From Vibrio diazotrophicus (GTDB taxonomy: Bacteria; Pseudomonadota; Gammaproteobacteria; Enterobacterales; Vibrionaceae): a stretch of DNA of 64,000 bases. Shown one piece after another: positions 1-8,835 of this stretch (positions are counted from its first letter, which is position 1; every line of letters begins with the position of its first letter). The notes beneath the pieces were generated by a model, which saw only the letters and a program-made list of their open reading frames with translations, had not been told where the DNA came from and did not search any database. The translations under genes were made by a program, and so were the position numbers. The stretch is taken from positions 1,240,001-1,304,000 of the forward strand of contig NZ_CP151842.1 of assembly GCF_038452265.1 (NCBI RefSeq), read 5' to 3'.

Positions 1-1
1 T

Positions 2-85
2 GATTTTGGAAGTAAGGTCGATGCAAAAGTCGTTGTTGACCAGATCATTCCATATCTTGCTGCTGGCGTTGCAGCGAAAATATAA
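2..85 (+). CDS. C-terminal fragment of a probable TetR-family regulator (5' truncated by window edge)
   Basis: An open frame enters from the left edge and ends at TAA 83-85, giving 27 residues that finish in AAGVAAKI. The fragment is too short to identify on its own. In Vibrio cholerae I recall a TetR-type regulator immediately upstream of fadE and fabV, and the same fadE-fabV pair follows here, so a TetR C-terminus is the best guess. It ends 44 bases before the fadE start with no visible terminator between them, so co-transcription is possible. Confidence 0.45.
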   Translation, partial: DFGSKVDAKVVVDQIIPYLAAGVAAKI

Positions 86-129
86 GCTAAAAATAATAAT
101 AAAGTCCCGTGAACAAAAGGATCTGAACA

Positions 130-2412
130 ATGAGCTCTCTACGACAAAAATGGATAAGTGACCCTGCCTTTAAGTTGTTTAAGAAGGTATTGCCACCGCT
201 GTCTAGTACTGAAAAAGAAGCAATGGAAGCGGGCAGTGTTTGGTGGGATGGTGAGCTGTTTTCTGGTCAGCCAGATTTTCAAAAGCTTCACCATTACCCA
301 AAACCGTCGTTTACTGCTGAAGAACAGTCATTTATGGATAACGAGCTGGAAACCCTGCTTGAAATGCTTGATGACCATAAAATAGTAAAAGAAGACCGCG
401 ACTTGCCAGAGGATGTCTGGACATTCATGCGCAAAGAGCGTTTCTTCTCTCTAAACATCTCTGCTGAATATGGCGGTCGTGAGTTCTCTGCTTTAGCAAA
501 TTCAACCATCGTTTCACGCATTGCGACACGTTCAATCAGTGCAGCAGTAACCGTCATGGTTCCCAACTCTTTAGGTCCAGGTGAGTTACTTTCTCACTAC
601 GGCACTCAAGAGCAAAAAGACTACTGGTTGCCGCGCCTTGCTGACGGTACAGACATTCCATGTTTCGCACTAACAGGACCAGAAGCTGGTTCTGATGCGG
701 GTGGTATTCCTGACCAAGGCGTAGTGTGTTACGGCAAACACGAAGGTAAAGAAGTTCTGGGTATTCGTTTAAGCTGGAACAAACGCTATATCACGCTTGC
801 ACCCGTGGCAACAGTGGTTGGCTTGGCATTCAAACTGAGCGACCCTGAAAAGTTACTCGGTGACAAAGAAGATATCGGTATTACCTGTGCGTTGATTCCT
901 GCGAGTCACGAAGGGGTAGAGATTGGTGAACGTCATGATCCGCTCGGACTTGCGTTTATGAATGGACCAACACGCGGTAACGATGTGTTTATCCCTATGG
1001 ATTGGCTGATTGGCGGCTCAGATTACGCAGGTAAAGGTTGGCGTATGCTGGTGGAATGCCTGTCAGCAGGTCGCGGTATCTCGCTTCCTGCATTAGGTAC
1101 AGCGATTGGTCATCTAACAGCTCGTACTACAGGTGCTTATGCCTACGTTCGTAAGCAGTTTGGTATGCCGATTGGTAAATTTGAAGGTGTTGCTGAATCT
1201 CTAGGCCGAATTGGTGGTTTAACTTATCTGCTAGAGGCGACTCGAACACTGACGACCACTTCTCTGGATCTGAAAGAGAAACCGGGTATTGTTACTGCAA
1301 TTGCAAAGTACCACATGACCGAAATCGCTCGTACTATTCTGAATGACTCTATGGACATTCATTCTGGTCGCGCAATTCAAGACGGCCCGATGAACTATCT
1401 GGCGAGCCATTACTTAGGTATTCCGGTCGCAATTACCGTAGAAGGTGCAAACATTCTTACTCGTAACCTGATGATTTTCGGTCAAGGTGCGACGCGCTGT
1501 CACCCATATGTATTGAAAGAGATGGAAGCGGCGGCGAACTCTGATGAAAAAGAAGGGGCGAAAGAGTTTGATAAGTTGCTGTTCAAGCATATCGGTCATG
1601 CAACGAAAAACTCAATTGGTGCACTTACTGCGGCGTTAACAGGTTCTGCATTTGTTAAAGTGCATATGAGTGGCCCAACAAAAACCTACTACAAACAACT
1701 TACTCGCCTAAGCCGCGTTTTGGCAGTGAGTGCTGATATGGCGATGTTAACGCTTGGCGGTGAACTGAAACGTAAAGAGATGATCTCTGCCCGCTTGGGT
1801 GACGGCTTGAGCTACTTATACATGGCGTCAGCGGTACTGAAGAAATACGAAGATGACGGTCGTCAGCAGTCTGACCTAAACTATGTTCATTACGCAATGC
1901 AACACTGTTTGTACCATGCTGCGAAGTCTATGAACGAAGTGTACCGAAACTACCCGACTAAAGCGGTAGGTAAGCTGCTGAAAGGTCTACTGTTCCCGCT
2001 GGGTAATCATTATCAAGCGCCTAGCAACGATTTAACGCTTGCTGTGGCTGAAAGCTTAATGATTCCAGGCGCTCATCGTGATCGTCTGACACATCTTTGC
2101 TATATCGGAAAGAGTGAGGATGACAGTGTTGGCTTGATGGAAAAAGCATTCCTGTCGCTTTACGCTATTCAAGGCCTTGAGAAGAAACTCTATCGCGGCG
2201 TGAAAGAGGGTAAAGTGGCTCGTAAAGGTTTACTCGCAGACCGTTTAATTCAAGCCAAAGAAGCGGGTGTGCTCACTGCTGATGAAATTGATGCCATTTT
2301 GGCGGCTGAAAAACTGCGTTATAAGGCGATTCAAGTGGATCACTTTAGCCATGATTTTTCAAAAGTTTTGACCAATCAGACAGTGAAACCTAAGCTAAAC
2401 AACGTAGCTTAA
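130..2412 (+). CDS. fadE: Acyl-CoA dehydrogenase FadE
   Basis: Flavin-dependent enzyme for the first step of fatty acid beta-oxidation, converting acyl-CoA to trans-2-enoyl-CoA. The 760-residue protein is close to the large FadE-type dehydrogenases (E. coli FadE is 814). The acyl-CoA dehydrogenase signature TGPEAGSDA is at residues 182-190, followed by the middle beta domain and the alpha-helical FAD domain, with a long C-terminal extension (DUF1974 type) that ordinary 380-residue dehydrogenases lack. The ATG at 130 follows AAAGGA at 117-122. It precedes fabV with a terminator between, so degradation and synthesis genes are neighbours but separate units. Confidence 0.93.
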   Translation: MSSLRQKWISDPAFKLFKKVLPPLSSTEKEAMEAGSVWWDGELFSGQPDFQKLHHYPKPSFTAEEQSFMDNELETLLEMLDDHKIVKEDRDLPEDVWTFMRKERFFSLNISAEYGGREFSALANSTIVSRIATRSISAAVTVMVPNSLGPGELLSHYGTQEQKDYWLPRLADGTDIPCFALTGPEAGSDAGGIPDQGVVCYGKHEGKEVLGIRLSWNKRYITLAPVATVVGLAFKLSDPEKLLGDKEDIGITCALIPASHEGVEIGERHDPLGLAFMNGPTRGNDVFIPMDWLIGGSDYAGKGWRMLVECLSAGRGISLPALGTAIGHLTARTTGAYAYVRKQFGMPIGKFEGVAESLGRIGGLTYLLEATRTLTTTSLDLKEKPGIVTAIAKYHMTEIARTILNDSMDIHSGRAIQDGPMNYLASHYLGIPVAITVEGANILTRNLMIFGQGATRCHPYVLKEMEAAANSDEKEGAKEFDKLLFKHIGHATKNSIGALTAALTGSAFVKVHMSGPTKTYYKQLTRLSRVLAVSADMAMLTLGGELKRKEMISARLGDGLSYLYMASAVLKKYEDDGRQQSDLNYVHYAMQHCLYHAAKSMNEVYRNYPTKAVGKLLKGLLFPLGNHYQAPSNDLTLAVAESLMIPGAHRDRLTHLCYIGKSEDDSVGLMEKAFLSLYAIQGLEKKLYRGVKEGKVARKGLLADRLIQAKEAGVLTADEIDAILAAEKLRYKAIQVDHFSHDFSKVLTNQTVKPKLNNVA

Positions 2413-2433
2413 GGATAAGAGTGATCACTATAT

Positions 2434-2460
2434 AAAGGCTTCCATAGTGAAGCCTTTTTT
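2434..2460 (+). terminator. Rho-independent terminator after fadE
   Basis: Stem AAAGGCTTC / GAAGCCTTT with loop CATAGT, followed by a T run, 21 bases after the fadE stop. Confidence 0.85.
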
Positions 2461-2588
2461 ATGTCGCTTGGAAAATGTTGATGGAAAGTGATCCAACCAC
2501 TTGCTAAATCGGACTATTTTTACAGAAATAGGGTGCGAATTGTGGTTGAACCTTTTATCCTAGCGAAGATTTTTGAAGGAAGTTGAAT

Positions 2589-3791
2589 ATGATCATCAAA
2601 CCTAAAATTCGCGGATTTATCTGTACAACAACGCACCCAGTGGGTTGTGAAGCTAATGTAAAAGAACAAATTGCTTACACTAAAGCACAAGGTCCAATCA
2701 AGAATGCGCCTAAGCGCGTGCTTGTTGTCGGTTCTTCTAGTGGCTACGGTATGTCTTCTCGTATTGCTGCTGCGTTTGGCGGCGGTGCTGCAACTATCGG
2801 TGTTTTCTTTGAAAAACCGGGTTCAGAGAAGAAGACTGGTACTGCAGGTTTCTACAATGCAGCTGCATTTGACAAACTTGCTCACGAAGAAGGTCTATAT
2901 GCGAAAAGCCTGAACGGCGATGCATTCTCAAACGAAGCTAAACAAAAAGCTGTAGAGCTTATTAAGCAAGACCTAGGTCAAATTGACTTAGTTGTTTACT
3001 CTCTTGCGTCTCCAGTTCGTAAAATGCCTGAAACAGGCGAAGTGGTTCGTTCTTCACTAAAACCAATTGGTGAGACTTACACCTCAACAGCGGTTGACAC
3101 CAATAAAGATGTCATCATTGAAGCAAGCGTTGAGCCTGCAACTGAAGAAGAAATCCAAGACACGATTACTGTAATGGGTGGTCAGGATTGGGAACTTTGG
3201 ATGCAAGCGCTTGAAGAAGGTGGTGTTCTAGCTGAAGGCTGTAAAACAGTTGCCTATAGCTACATCGGTACTGAACTAACTTGGCCAATCTATTGGGATG
3301 GTGCGTTAGGTCGTGCGAAGATGGACTTAGATCGTGCAGCAGCAGCTCTGAACGAGAAGCTATCTGCAACAGGCGGTACTGCAAACGTAGCGGTTCTTAA
3401 ATCTGTTGTGACTCAAGCAAGTTCTGCAATTCCGGTAATGCCTCTGTACATTGCGATGGTATTCAAGAAAATGCGTGAAGAAGGCATCCATGAAGGCTGT
3501 ATGGAGCAAATCTACCGCATGTTCAGCCAGCGTCTATATAAAGAAGACGGCACAGCGCCAGAAACAGACGAGAAAAACCGTCTGCGTCTAGATGACTGGG
3601 AACTTCGTGAAGATATCCAAAAACACTGTAGCGACCTATGGCCTCAAATTACTACTGAGAACCTAAAAGAGCTGACAGACTACGAACTCTACAAAGAAGA
3701 GTTCCTAAAACTGTTTGGTTTCGGTGTTGAAGGTGTGGATTACGATGCAGACGTTAACCCAGAAGTGGCATTTGACGTTATCGATATATAA
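2589..3791 (+). CDS. fabV: Enoyl-ACP reductase FabV
   Basis: NADH-dependent trans-2-enoyl-ACP reductase, the last step of each fatty acid elongation cycle. It belongs to the FabV type, which is triclosan resistant and structurally distinct from FabI. The 400 residues match the family length. The nucleotide-binding GSSSGYG is near residues 48-54, and the Tyr-x8-Lys catalytic pair falls exactly at Y235 and K244, as described for V. cholerae FabV. I chose ATG 2589 over an in-frame TTG at 2583: GAAGGA at 2575-2580 is well spaced for it and the protein then begins MIIKPKIRG, as in the family. It appears to be a single-gene transcript with its own terminator. Confidence 0.96.
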   Translation: MIIKPKIRGFICTTTHPVGCEANVKEQIAYTKAQGPIKNAPKRVLVVGSSSGYGMSSRIAAAFGGGAATIGVFFEKPGSEKKTGTAGFYNAAAFDKLAHEEGLYAKSLNGDAFSNEAKQKAVELIKQDLGQIDLVVYSLASPVRKMPETGEVVRSSLKPIGETYTSTAVDTNKDVIIEASVEPATEEEIQDTITVMGGQDWELWMQALEEGGVLAEGCKTVAYSYIGTELTWPIYWDGALGRAKMDLDRAAAALNEKLSATGGTANVAVLKSVVTQASSAIPVMPLYIAMVFKKMREEGIHEGCMEQIYRMFSQRLYKEDGTAPETDEKNRLRLDDWELREDIQKHCSDLWPQITTENLKELTDYELYKEEFLKLFGFGVEGVDYDADVNPEVAFDVIDI

Positions 3792-3812
3792 TCCCTCGGA
3801 TTCGAAATAAAC

Positions 3813-3845
3813 AAAAGGCGCTTATTAAAAGCGCCTTTTTTCTTT
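3813..3845 (+). terminator. Terminator after fabV
   Basis: AAAAGGCGCTT / AAGCGCCTTTT stem followed by T residues, just after the fabV stop. With A residues on the other side it could also serve transcripts from ybjL on the minus strand. Confidence 0.85.
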
Positions 3846-3914
3846 TCATCGATTTTTGCATTGATTGTTCAGGTCATCGCTTTAAACCGCTACCTAAGCA
3901 GCGGTATTTGAAAG

Positions 3915-5597
3915 CTAGAACAAGAGAATAACGATGGTACCTGTCAGCGTCATCAGAACGTTGGCAATCGCATAAGTGCCAGCATAGCCCAGTGCTGGAA
4001 TGGTCGACTTAGCGTAGTCGTTCACGATATCCATCGCAGGGGCACAAGTACGTGCGCCGATGATGGCACCGAAAAGAAGTGCTCGGTTCATCTTAAGCAA
4101 GTAAGCACCAACGAGATAAGCAAACACAACGGGTACAAAGCTAACCAAGAACGCAAGGCCAAGCACTTGCACACCTACTTCAGATAAATGCTGGAACATG
4201 TTTCCACCGGCGCTTAAACCTATGCCAGCCATAAAAAACATCAAGCCTAAGTCTTTCACCATGTTCAGTGCACCCTGCGGAACATACCCGAAGGTAGGGT
4301 GGTTTGCTCGTAAGAAGCCTAGCGTAATACCTGATAGTAAAAGACCGACAGCATTACCTAAACCAAATGAGACCTGACCGAAAGTCATGGTAACTAAACC
4401 GAACAGTATGCCCAAGATGAAGAAGCTACAGAATGCCAGCAAATCTGCCATTTGGCTGTGAATCGAAATGAAACCGATTTTGTCAGCTAAACCTAACACT
4501 TTGCTTTTTTCGCCACTCACCTGAAGGATGTCACCTTTGGCAAGCACGATATCTAAATCCATCGGCATTTCTACCTGCGCACGGACAACTCGGTTTAGGA
4601 AACAGCCGTATTCAGATAAATTCAAATCGGATAAACGCTTCTGAGCATATTTGTCGTTCTTAACCACGATTTCCTCTTCAGAAATACGCAAATCCAGCAA
4701 GTTACGGTCGAAGACTTCTTTACCTTCGCGGAAACTGGAATCAAGACGAGCGTGGCTATCAGGGTAACCAACCAGTGCGATTTCATCGCCTTCTTGCAAA
4801 ATAGCTTCACCGTCTGGATGCGCTAGTATGCCGTTACGGCGGATTCGTTCGATGTAACAGCCTGTTTGACCATAGATACCTAGTTCGCGAAGGTTACGAC
4901 CATCGACCCATTTAATCAGTTCAGGACCAACGCGATATGCACGAATAATTGGTAGATAGACTTTGCGTTGGCTGTTACCGCCAATGCCTCGTTCTTGAGC
5001 AATCTGTTGTGCGGAGTCGGATAAGTTCTGTTTTTGCAGTCTAGGCAATAGCTTGGCAAACAGAATCATACTGATTAAACCAATCAGATATGCCATCGCA
5101 TAACCGACAGACATATTTTCCAGAATGGTTGATAGTTCCATGTTCCGTGGTGCGGTAGCTAACCCAGAGTTCAATGCATCTTGAGCACCGACTAGAACGG
5201 GTGTAGAGGTGAGGGCGCCTGCCATCATTCCGGCAGCGAGTCCAAAATCGAGGTTGAGATAATAACCGCCGAAATAGGTGATCCATGTTGCTGTCGTCAG
5301 TACGACGATACTGAGAATGAGATAATCTTTACCGTCACGGAAGAAGATACCGAAAAAGTTCGGTCCAGCTTCAATACCGACACAGTAGATAAAGAGCATA
5401 AAACCGATAGTTAACGTTTCAGGGTTAATGTAAAACCCTAAATGTCCCATCAACAAAGAAGTGATGAGTACACCGATTGAGTTGCCTAACTGCAGGCTGC
5501 CAAAACGAATTTTGCCGATAGTTAAGCCAAGTGCTAATACGACAAAAATTAGCAATATCGGATTTTGTTCAAGTAAAAGGACGACGTCGATGTTCAC
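3915..5597 (-). CDS. ybjL: Putative transporter of the AspT/YbjL family
   Basis: Inner-membrane protein of 560 residues (E. coli YbjL is 561). The layout is typical of the aspartate:alanine exchanger family: an N-terminal block of about five hydrophobic helices (residues 1-190), a central soluble part with two TrkA-C (RCK_C) domains (about 205-375), and a second hydrophobic block (about 385-560) repeating the family motif. The substrate cannot be read from sequence; the family includes aspartate/alanine antiporters, but YbjL members are uncharacterised transporters. The neighbouring grxA on the same strand matches the E. coli ybjL-grxA vicinity. A strong terminator separates the two genes. 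Confidence 0.85.
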   Translation of the reverse strand: MNIDVVLLLEQNPILLIFVVLALGLTIGKIRFGSLQLGNSIGVLITSLLMGHLGFYINPETLTIGFMLFIYCVGIEAGPNFFGIFFRDGKDYLILSIVVLTTATWITYFGGYYLNLDFGLAAGMMAGALTSTPVLVGAQDALNSGLATAPRNMELSTILENMSVGYAMAYLIGLISMILFAKLLPRLQKQNLSDSAQQIAQERGIGGNSQRKVYLPIIRAYRVGPELIKWVDGRNLRELGIYGQTGCYIERIRRNGILAHPDGEAILQEGDEIALVGYPDSHARLDSSFREGKEVFDRNLLDLRISEEEIVVKNDKYAQKRLSDLNLSEYGCFLNRVVRAQVEMPMDLDIVLAKGDILQVSGEKSKVLGLADKIGFISIHSQMADLLAFCSFFILGILFGLVTMTFGQVSFGLGNAVGLLLSGITLGFLRANHPTFGYVPQGALNMVKDLGLMFFMAGIGLSAGGNMFQHLSEVGVQVLGLAFLVSFVPVVFAYLVGAYLLKMNRALLFGAIIGARTCAPAMDIVNDYAKSTIPALGYAGTYAIANVLMTLTGTIVILLF

Positions 5598-5708
5598 AAA
5601 TTATCTCAATTATTACATGTGCAACAGTAGAACTATAAAGTGTGACGATTCTAACGTAATAACAAAAAAAAATAAGTAAATTCTTGAGCAAACCTGTCGA
5701 TTATCAAT

Positions 5709-5736
5709 AAAAAAAGCCCGCTTAATATTGCGGGCT
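5709..5736 (-). terminator. Terminator after grxA
   Basis: Read on the minus strand, AGCCCGC / GCGGGCT with loop AATATTAA is followed by a run of seven T. It lies between the grxA stop and ybjL, so the two are transcribed separately. Confidence 0.85.
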
Positions 5737-5771
5737 ATTTAGTCATTGTTTTTATGCAGCAATTTGCATTG

Positions 5772-6038
5772 TTACTCGTCGAAAAGACCTAGGTGTTCTT
5801 TCGCGTAAGCTTCAAATTCTGTACAGCCACCAATGTGTTCTTGGTCAAGGAAGATCTGAGGAACTGTTTCTACTGGCTTACCTACAGTCTTTTCCAAATC
5901 TGCTTTTGAGATACCTTCCGCATGAATATCAACATAACGGTAGTTAAAATCGTCACGTTTTGCTTTTAGCGTTTCAGCGTGCTCTTTAGCACGAACACAA
6001 TAAGGGCAGGCTGGGCGACCAAAAATAACTGCGAACAT
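5772..6038 (-). CDS. grxA: Glutaredoxin 1 (GrxA)
   Basis: Small cytoplasmic dithiol oxidoreductase that uses glutathione to reduce disulfides such as those of ribonucleotide reductase and PAPS reductase. The 88-residue length and the CPYC active site at residues 11-14 match GrxA. The cis-proline segment (TVPQIF, about 59-64) and the GG pair that contacts glutathione are present. The ATG follows AGGAGA on the minus strand with good spacing. Confidence 0.95.
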   Translation of the reverse strand: MFAVIFGRPACPYCVRAKEHAETLKAKRDDFNYRYVDIHAEGISKADLEKTVGKPVETVPQIFLDQEHIGGCTEFEAYAKEHLGLFDE

Positions 6039-6388
6039 ATCTTTCTCCTATAATTCATTTGAGACTACTATGCCCGATCCCACATAGAAAATAAAGCTGC
6101 ATTTATCACTTGTTTTAATAGTTAAAACCTATCGAAAGAAGTGCGTTTTGAACGTGTTACTGATGAACTAAAAAAATGCCTAAAAAGACGACTTTTTACG
6201 ATTAATTATTATTCTGTTAATGCAGAGCTGAAAGTAGCATTCACCATTGAGTCTTGGCATACGTGATTTGGAGCATATTCTCAGGTAAAAAAAGTGGTTA
6301 TTGCTTATGAATTGCCCTGCGTCAAAAAAAACCGTTTTGGATAGGGGCAATCTAGTTGCAACTTATTGTAGCGGAATGGAGTTCCACT
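6039..6388. other. Divergent intergenic region grxA / alcohol dehydrogenase
   Basis: About 350 AT-rich bases that must hold the grxA promoter (minus) and the promoter of the downstream dehydrogenase (plus). The only clear structure is an inverted repeat TAAAAAG-ACGA-CTTTTTA at 6181-6198, which could be an operator. No RNA gene was recognised. Confidence 0.4.
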
Positions 6389-7633
6389 ATGTTTCAGTTC
6401 ATGACGTCCAGCCGAATTATCTTTGGGGAAGGGGCTCTCGAAAATTCCCTCTCATTGATCAAACAATTTGGTTACAGCGTTCTCTTAGTCTCTGGTAAGC
6501 AGAGTGAACGTACTCGACCAGTTGTCGACTATCTCAATCAACAAAAGCTCCGTTATCAGCATGTATCTATTTCGGGTGAGCCGAATATCACCATGGTAGA
6601 AGAAACGGCCATCATCGGCCGTCGTTTTTCTCCGAATCTCGTCGTAGCAATAGGTGGTGGTAGTGTTCTTGATATGGGAAAAGCGTTAGCGGCAATTATT
6701 CCCAATCAAGGCAACGTTTATGATTATGTTGAAGTGCTGGGTCGTTGTGTTCCCCTAAAAACTAAACCTCTACCTATGATTGCGATCCCCACTACCGCCA
6801 GCACAGGTTCGGAAGTCACGCGTAAAGCCGTTTTAAAATCTGGTCAGGATAAGGTGAAAGTGAGCCTGCGCAGTCCTGATATGATTCCTGATGTTGCGAT
6901 AGTTGATCCGACGTTAACCTACGGTACAGAGCCACTTATCTCTGGACGAGGAGCTATGGAAACCTTTACGCATCTTATGGAATCGTATGTTTGCGGAGAC
7001 CCAAATCCACTCACGGATATGGTCTGTGAGGAGGGGATGCGCAAGCTTTCTCGGGCAGTGCTACCTGCATGCCTGCAAGATGATAGAACTGCTCGTGCTG
7101 ATCTGTCTTTTGCGGCCATGTTGGGCGGGATGGCATCAACCAATGCTAAGTTGGGTGCTGCTCACGGGTTAGCGTCGGCACTGTGTGGCAAGTTGGAAGC
7201 TCCGCACAGCGTAATTACTGCTCGTCTTTCGCCGTATGTCATGCTTGAAAACATCAATGCTGCGCGACTAGCTGGCCGAGATGACATTCTTCATCGATAC
7301 ACGCACTTAGCGGAACTGCTTACAGGCAACAGTCAGGCAAAAATAGAAGACGGAGTTGCTTGGGTTGAAGCTATGCTCGACACGTTAGGATTGCCGTTAC
7401 TAAGTAGCTTTGGTGTATGCAATACCTCTTTTGAAAAAGTGGCTCAAGATGCATTGAAATCCAATTCGATAAAGGGAAACCCGATCCCACTGACCAAAGA
7501 GCGTTTGGTGTATATTTTGAATCAAGTTTGTGAGTGCAGTGGTGTTTGCCAAGAGCCAGCTGAGGTTCAGATGAGTGGCAAGGTTGAACTGCTCTACAAT
7601 TCTATGAGAGAAGAAGGTTCAAAAACGGAATAG
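6389..7633 (+). CDS. Iron-containing (type III) alcohol dehydrogenase
   Basis: NAD(P)-dependent alcohol dehydrogenase of the iron-activated superfamily, 414 residues from ATG 6389, which has GGAG seven bases upstream; an upstream in-frame TTG at 6356 has no such site. The nucleotide-binding GGGSVLD is at residues 89-95 and the TTASTGSE motif at 135-142. Metal-ligand positions read E191, H195, H259 and H273 with normal family spacing, but the usual aspartate is glutamate. The substrate is unknown; FucO-, DhaT- and YqhD-like enzymes share this fold. A bidirectional terminator separates it from hexR, which faces it. Confidence 0.85.
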   Translation: MFQFMTSSRIIFGEGALENSLSLIKQFGYSVLLVSGKQSERTRPVVDYLNQQKLRYQHVSISGEPNITMVEETAIIGRRFSPNLVVAIGGGSVLDMGKALAAIIPNQGNVYDYVEVLGRCVPLKTKPLPMIAIPTTASTGSEVTRKAVLKSGQDKVKVSLRSPDMIPDVAIVDPTLTYGTEPLISGRGAMETFTHLMESYVCGDPNPLTDMVCEEGMRKLSRAVLPACLQDDRTARADLSFAAMLGGMASTNAKLGAAHGLASALCGKLEAPHSVITARLSPYVMLENINAARLAGRDDILHRYTHLAELLTGNSQAKIEDGVAWVEAMLDTLGLPLLSSFGVCNTSFEKVAQDALKSNSIKGNPIPLTKERLVYILNQVCECSGVCQEPAEVQMSGKVELLYNSMREEGSKTE

Positions 7634-7653
7634 TTAATGCAATCAAGGGAAAG

Positions 7654-7682
7654 AAAAACGGAGCCTAAGCTCCGTTTTTTTT
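7654..7682. terminator. Bidirectional terminator between alcohol dehydrogenase and hexR
   Basis: Symmetric stem AAAAACGGAGC / GCTCCGTTTTT with a CTAA loop between two converging genes. Confidence 0.85.
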
Positions 7683-8535
7683 AGAATTGTGAAGACTTGT
7701 CATAACGAGAGTCTTTCAGTACTTCTTTTACTCTCTTCAAGTTTTCGCGGAAACCTGAGCCTCTGCGTAATGTAAAGCCTGTAGCCAAAACATCGATGAT
7801 CGTCATCTGAACAACGCGACTCGCCATTGGCATATACACATCAGTATCTTCTGGAATATCCAGACAGATAGATAAAGACGCCGCTTTATCAAGAGGTGAA
7901 TCTTTTGCTGTAATCGCAATAACAGTTGCGCCATTTTCACGAGCGAGATTAGCGATCTCAACTTGGCTCTTTGTTCTGCCAGTATGCGAGATAAGAACGA
8001 TAACGTCATTATCAGTACAGTTAATGCAGCTCATACGTTGCATTACAATGTCTTCAAAGCAGCTGATCGGAATATTAAAACGAATGAACTTGTTTTGCGC
8101 ATCACGAGCGACTGCTGACGAAGCCCCTAATCCGAAAAACGAAATACGCTTCGCCTGTGTCAGAAGGTCAACGGCACGATTAATTTGCATTGGCTCTAAG
8201 CTGTTTTTCGCTACATCTAAACACGCCATAGTTGATTCGAAAATCTTATGGGTATAAGCATCCGGACCATCGTCTTCTTCAACATTACGATTGACGTAAG
8301 GTGTTCCGTTAGCAAGGCTTTGCGCTAAATGTAGTTTGAAATCAGGAAAACCTTTTGTGTCTAGGCGACGACAAAAACGGTTTACAGTCGGTTCACTCAC
8401 ATCAGCCATTTTCGCTAATGTTGCAATGCTAGAGTGAATGGCAGTCTGTGGTGAAGCCATAATAACTTCAGCGACTTTGCGCTCTGACTTGCTAAAATTT
8501 TCCAGATTTTTTTGAATTTTTTCTAATGTATTCAT
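7681..8535 (-). CDS. hexR: Transcriptional regulator HexR (RpiR family)
   Basis: Repressor of central carbon metabolism genes in gammaproteobacteria, controlled by the Entner-Doudoroff intermediate KDPG. The 284-residue protein has an N-terminal RpiR helix-turn-helix (about 1-77, with VSEPTVNRFCRRLDTKGFPD) and a C-terminal SIS sugar-phosphate domain (about 120-250, with VLISHTGRT). The whole length resembles E. coli HexR. I chose ATG 8535 (MNTLEKIQ) over the GTG at 8544 because family members begin this way. I did not find the family's palindromic operator in the upstream region, so autoregulation cannot be shown. Confidence 0.92.
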   Translation of the reverse strand: MNTLEKIQKNLENFSKSERKVAEVIMASPQTAIHSSIATLAKMADVSEPTVNRFCRRLDTKGFPDFKLHLAQSLANGTPYVNRNVEEDDGPDAYTHKIFESTMACLDVAKNSLEPMQINRAVDLLTQAKRISFFGLGASSAVARDAQNKFIRFNIPISCFEDIVMQRMSCINCTDNDVIVLISHTGRTKSQVEIANLARENGATVIAITAKDSPLDKAASLSICLDIPEDTDVYMPMASRVVQMTIIDVLATGFTLRRGSGFRENLKRVKEVLKDSRYDKSSQF

Positions 8536-8835
8536 AGTGTTCACGCAGGCATAGAGAACAACTTGTTGGTTTCATGGATAAACCATTTAAAAATAAGGAA
8601 ATAATAAATTTCCTAATACCAACGCCATGATGTCAGTATAAACCTAAGCTGTAGGAATCCCGAAACGAAAAATCCACGGGATGATGAGAATATGACAAGC
8701 CTCAAACTAAAAATTAAAAAAAACTACAGTTTTTAGCTGCGATTTGTCGATATAAGAGAATATTAGCGAGTGAATGATGAAAAAGTTACAGCAAATCGAA
8801 AGTAATTTTCAATTTCACTGTAACTTTTAAAGCTT
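8536..8835. other. Intergenic region upstream of hexR and downstream of panP
   Basis: About 300 AT-rich bases between the hexR start and the panP stop, both on the minus strand. It must contain the hexR promoter. A weak palindrome around the panP stop (AAAAGTTACAG near 8780 and CTGTAACTTTT near 8818, 11 bases each) could form a long-range stem acting as the panP terminator. Nothing else was recognised. Confidence 0.4.

Noticed and set aside
8536..8835. HexR autoregulatory operator
   Set aside because: No sequence close to the known palindromic HexR site was found in the upstream region.
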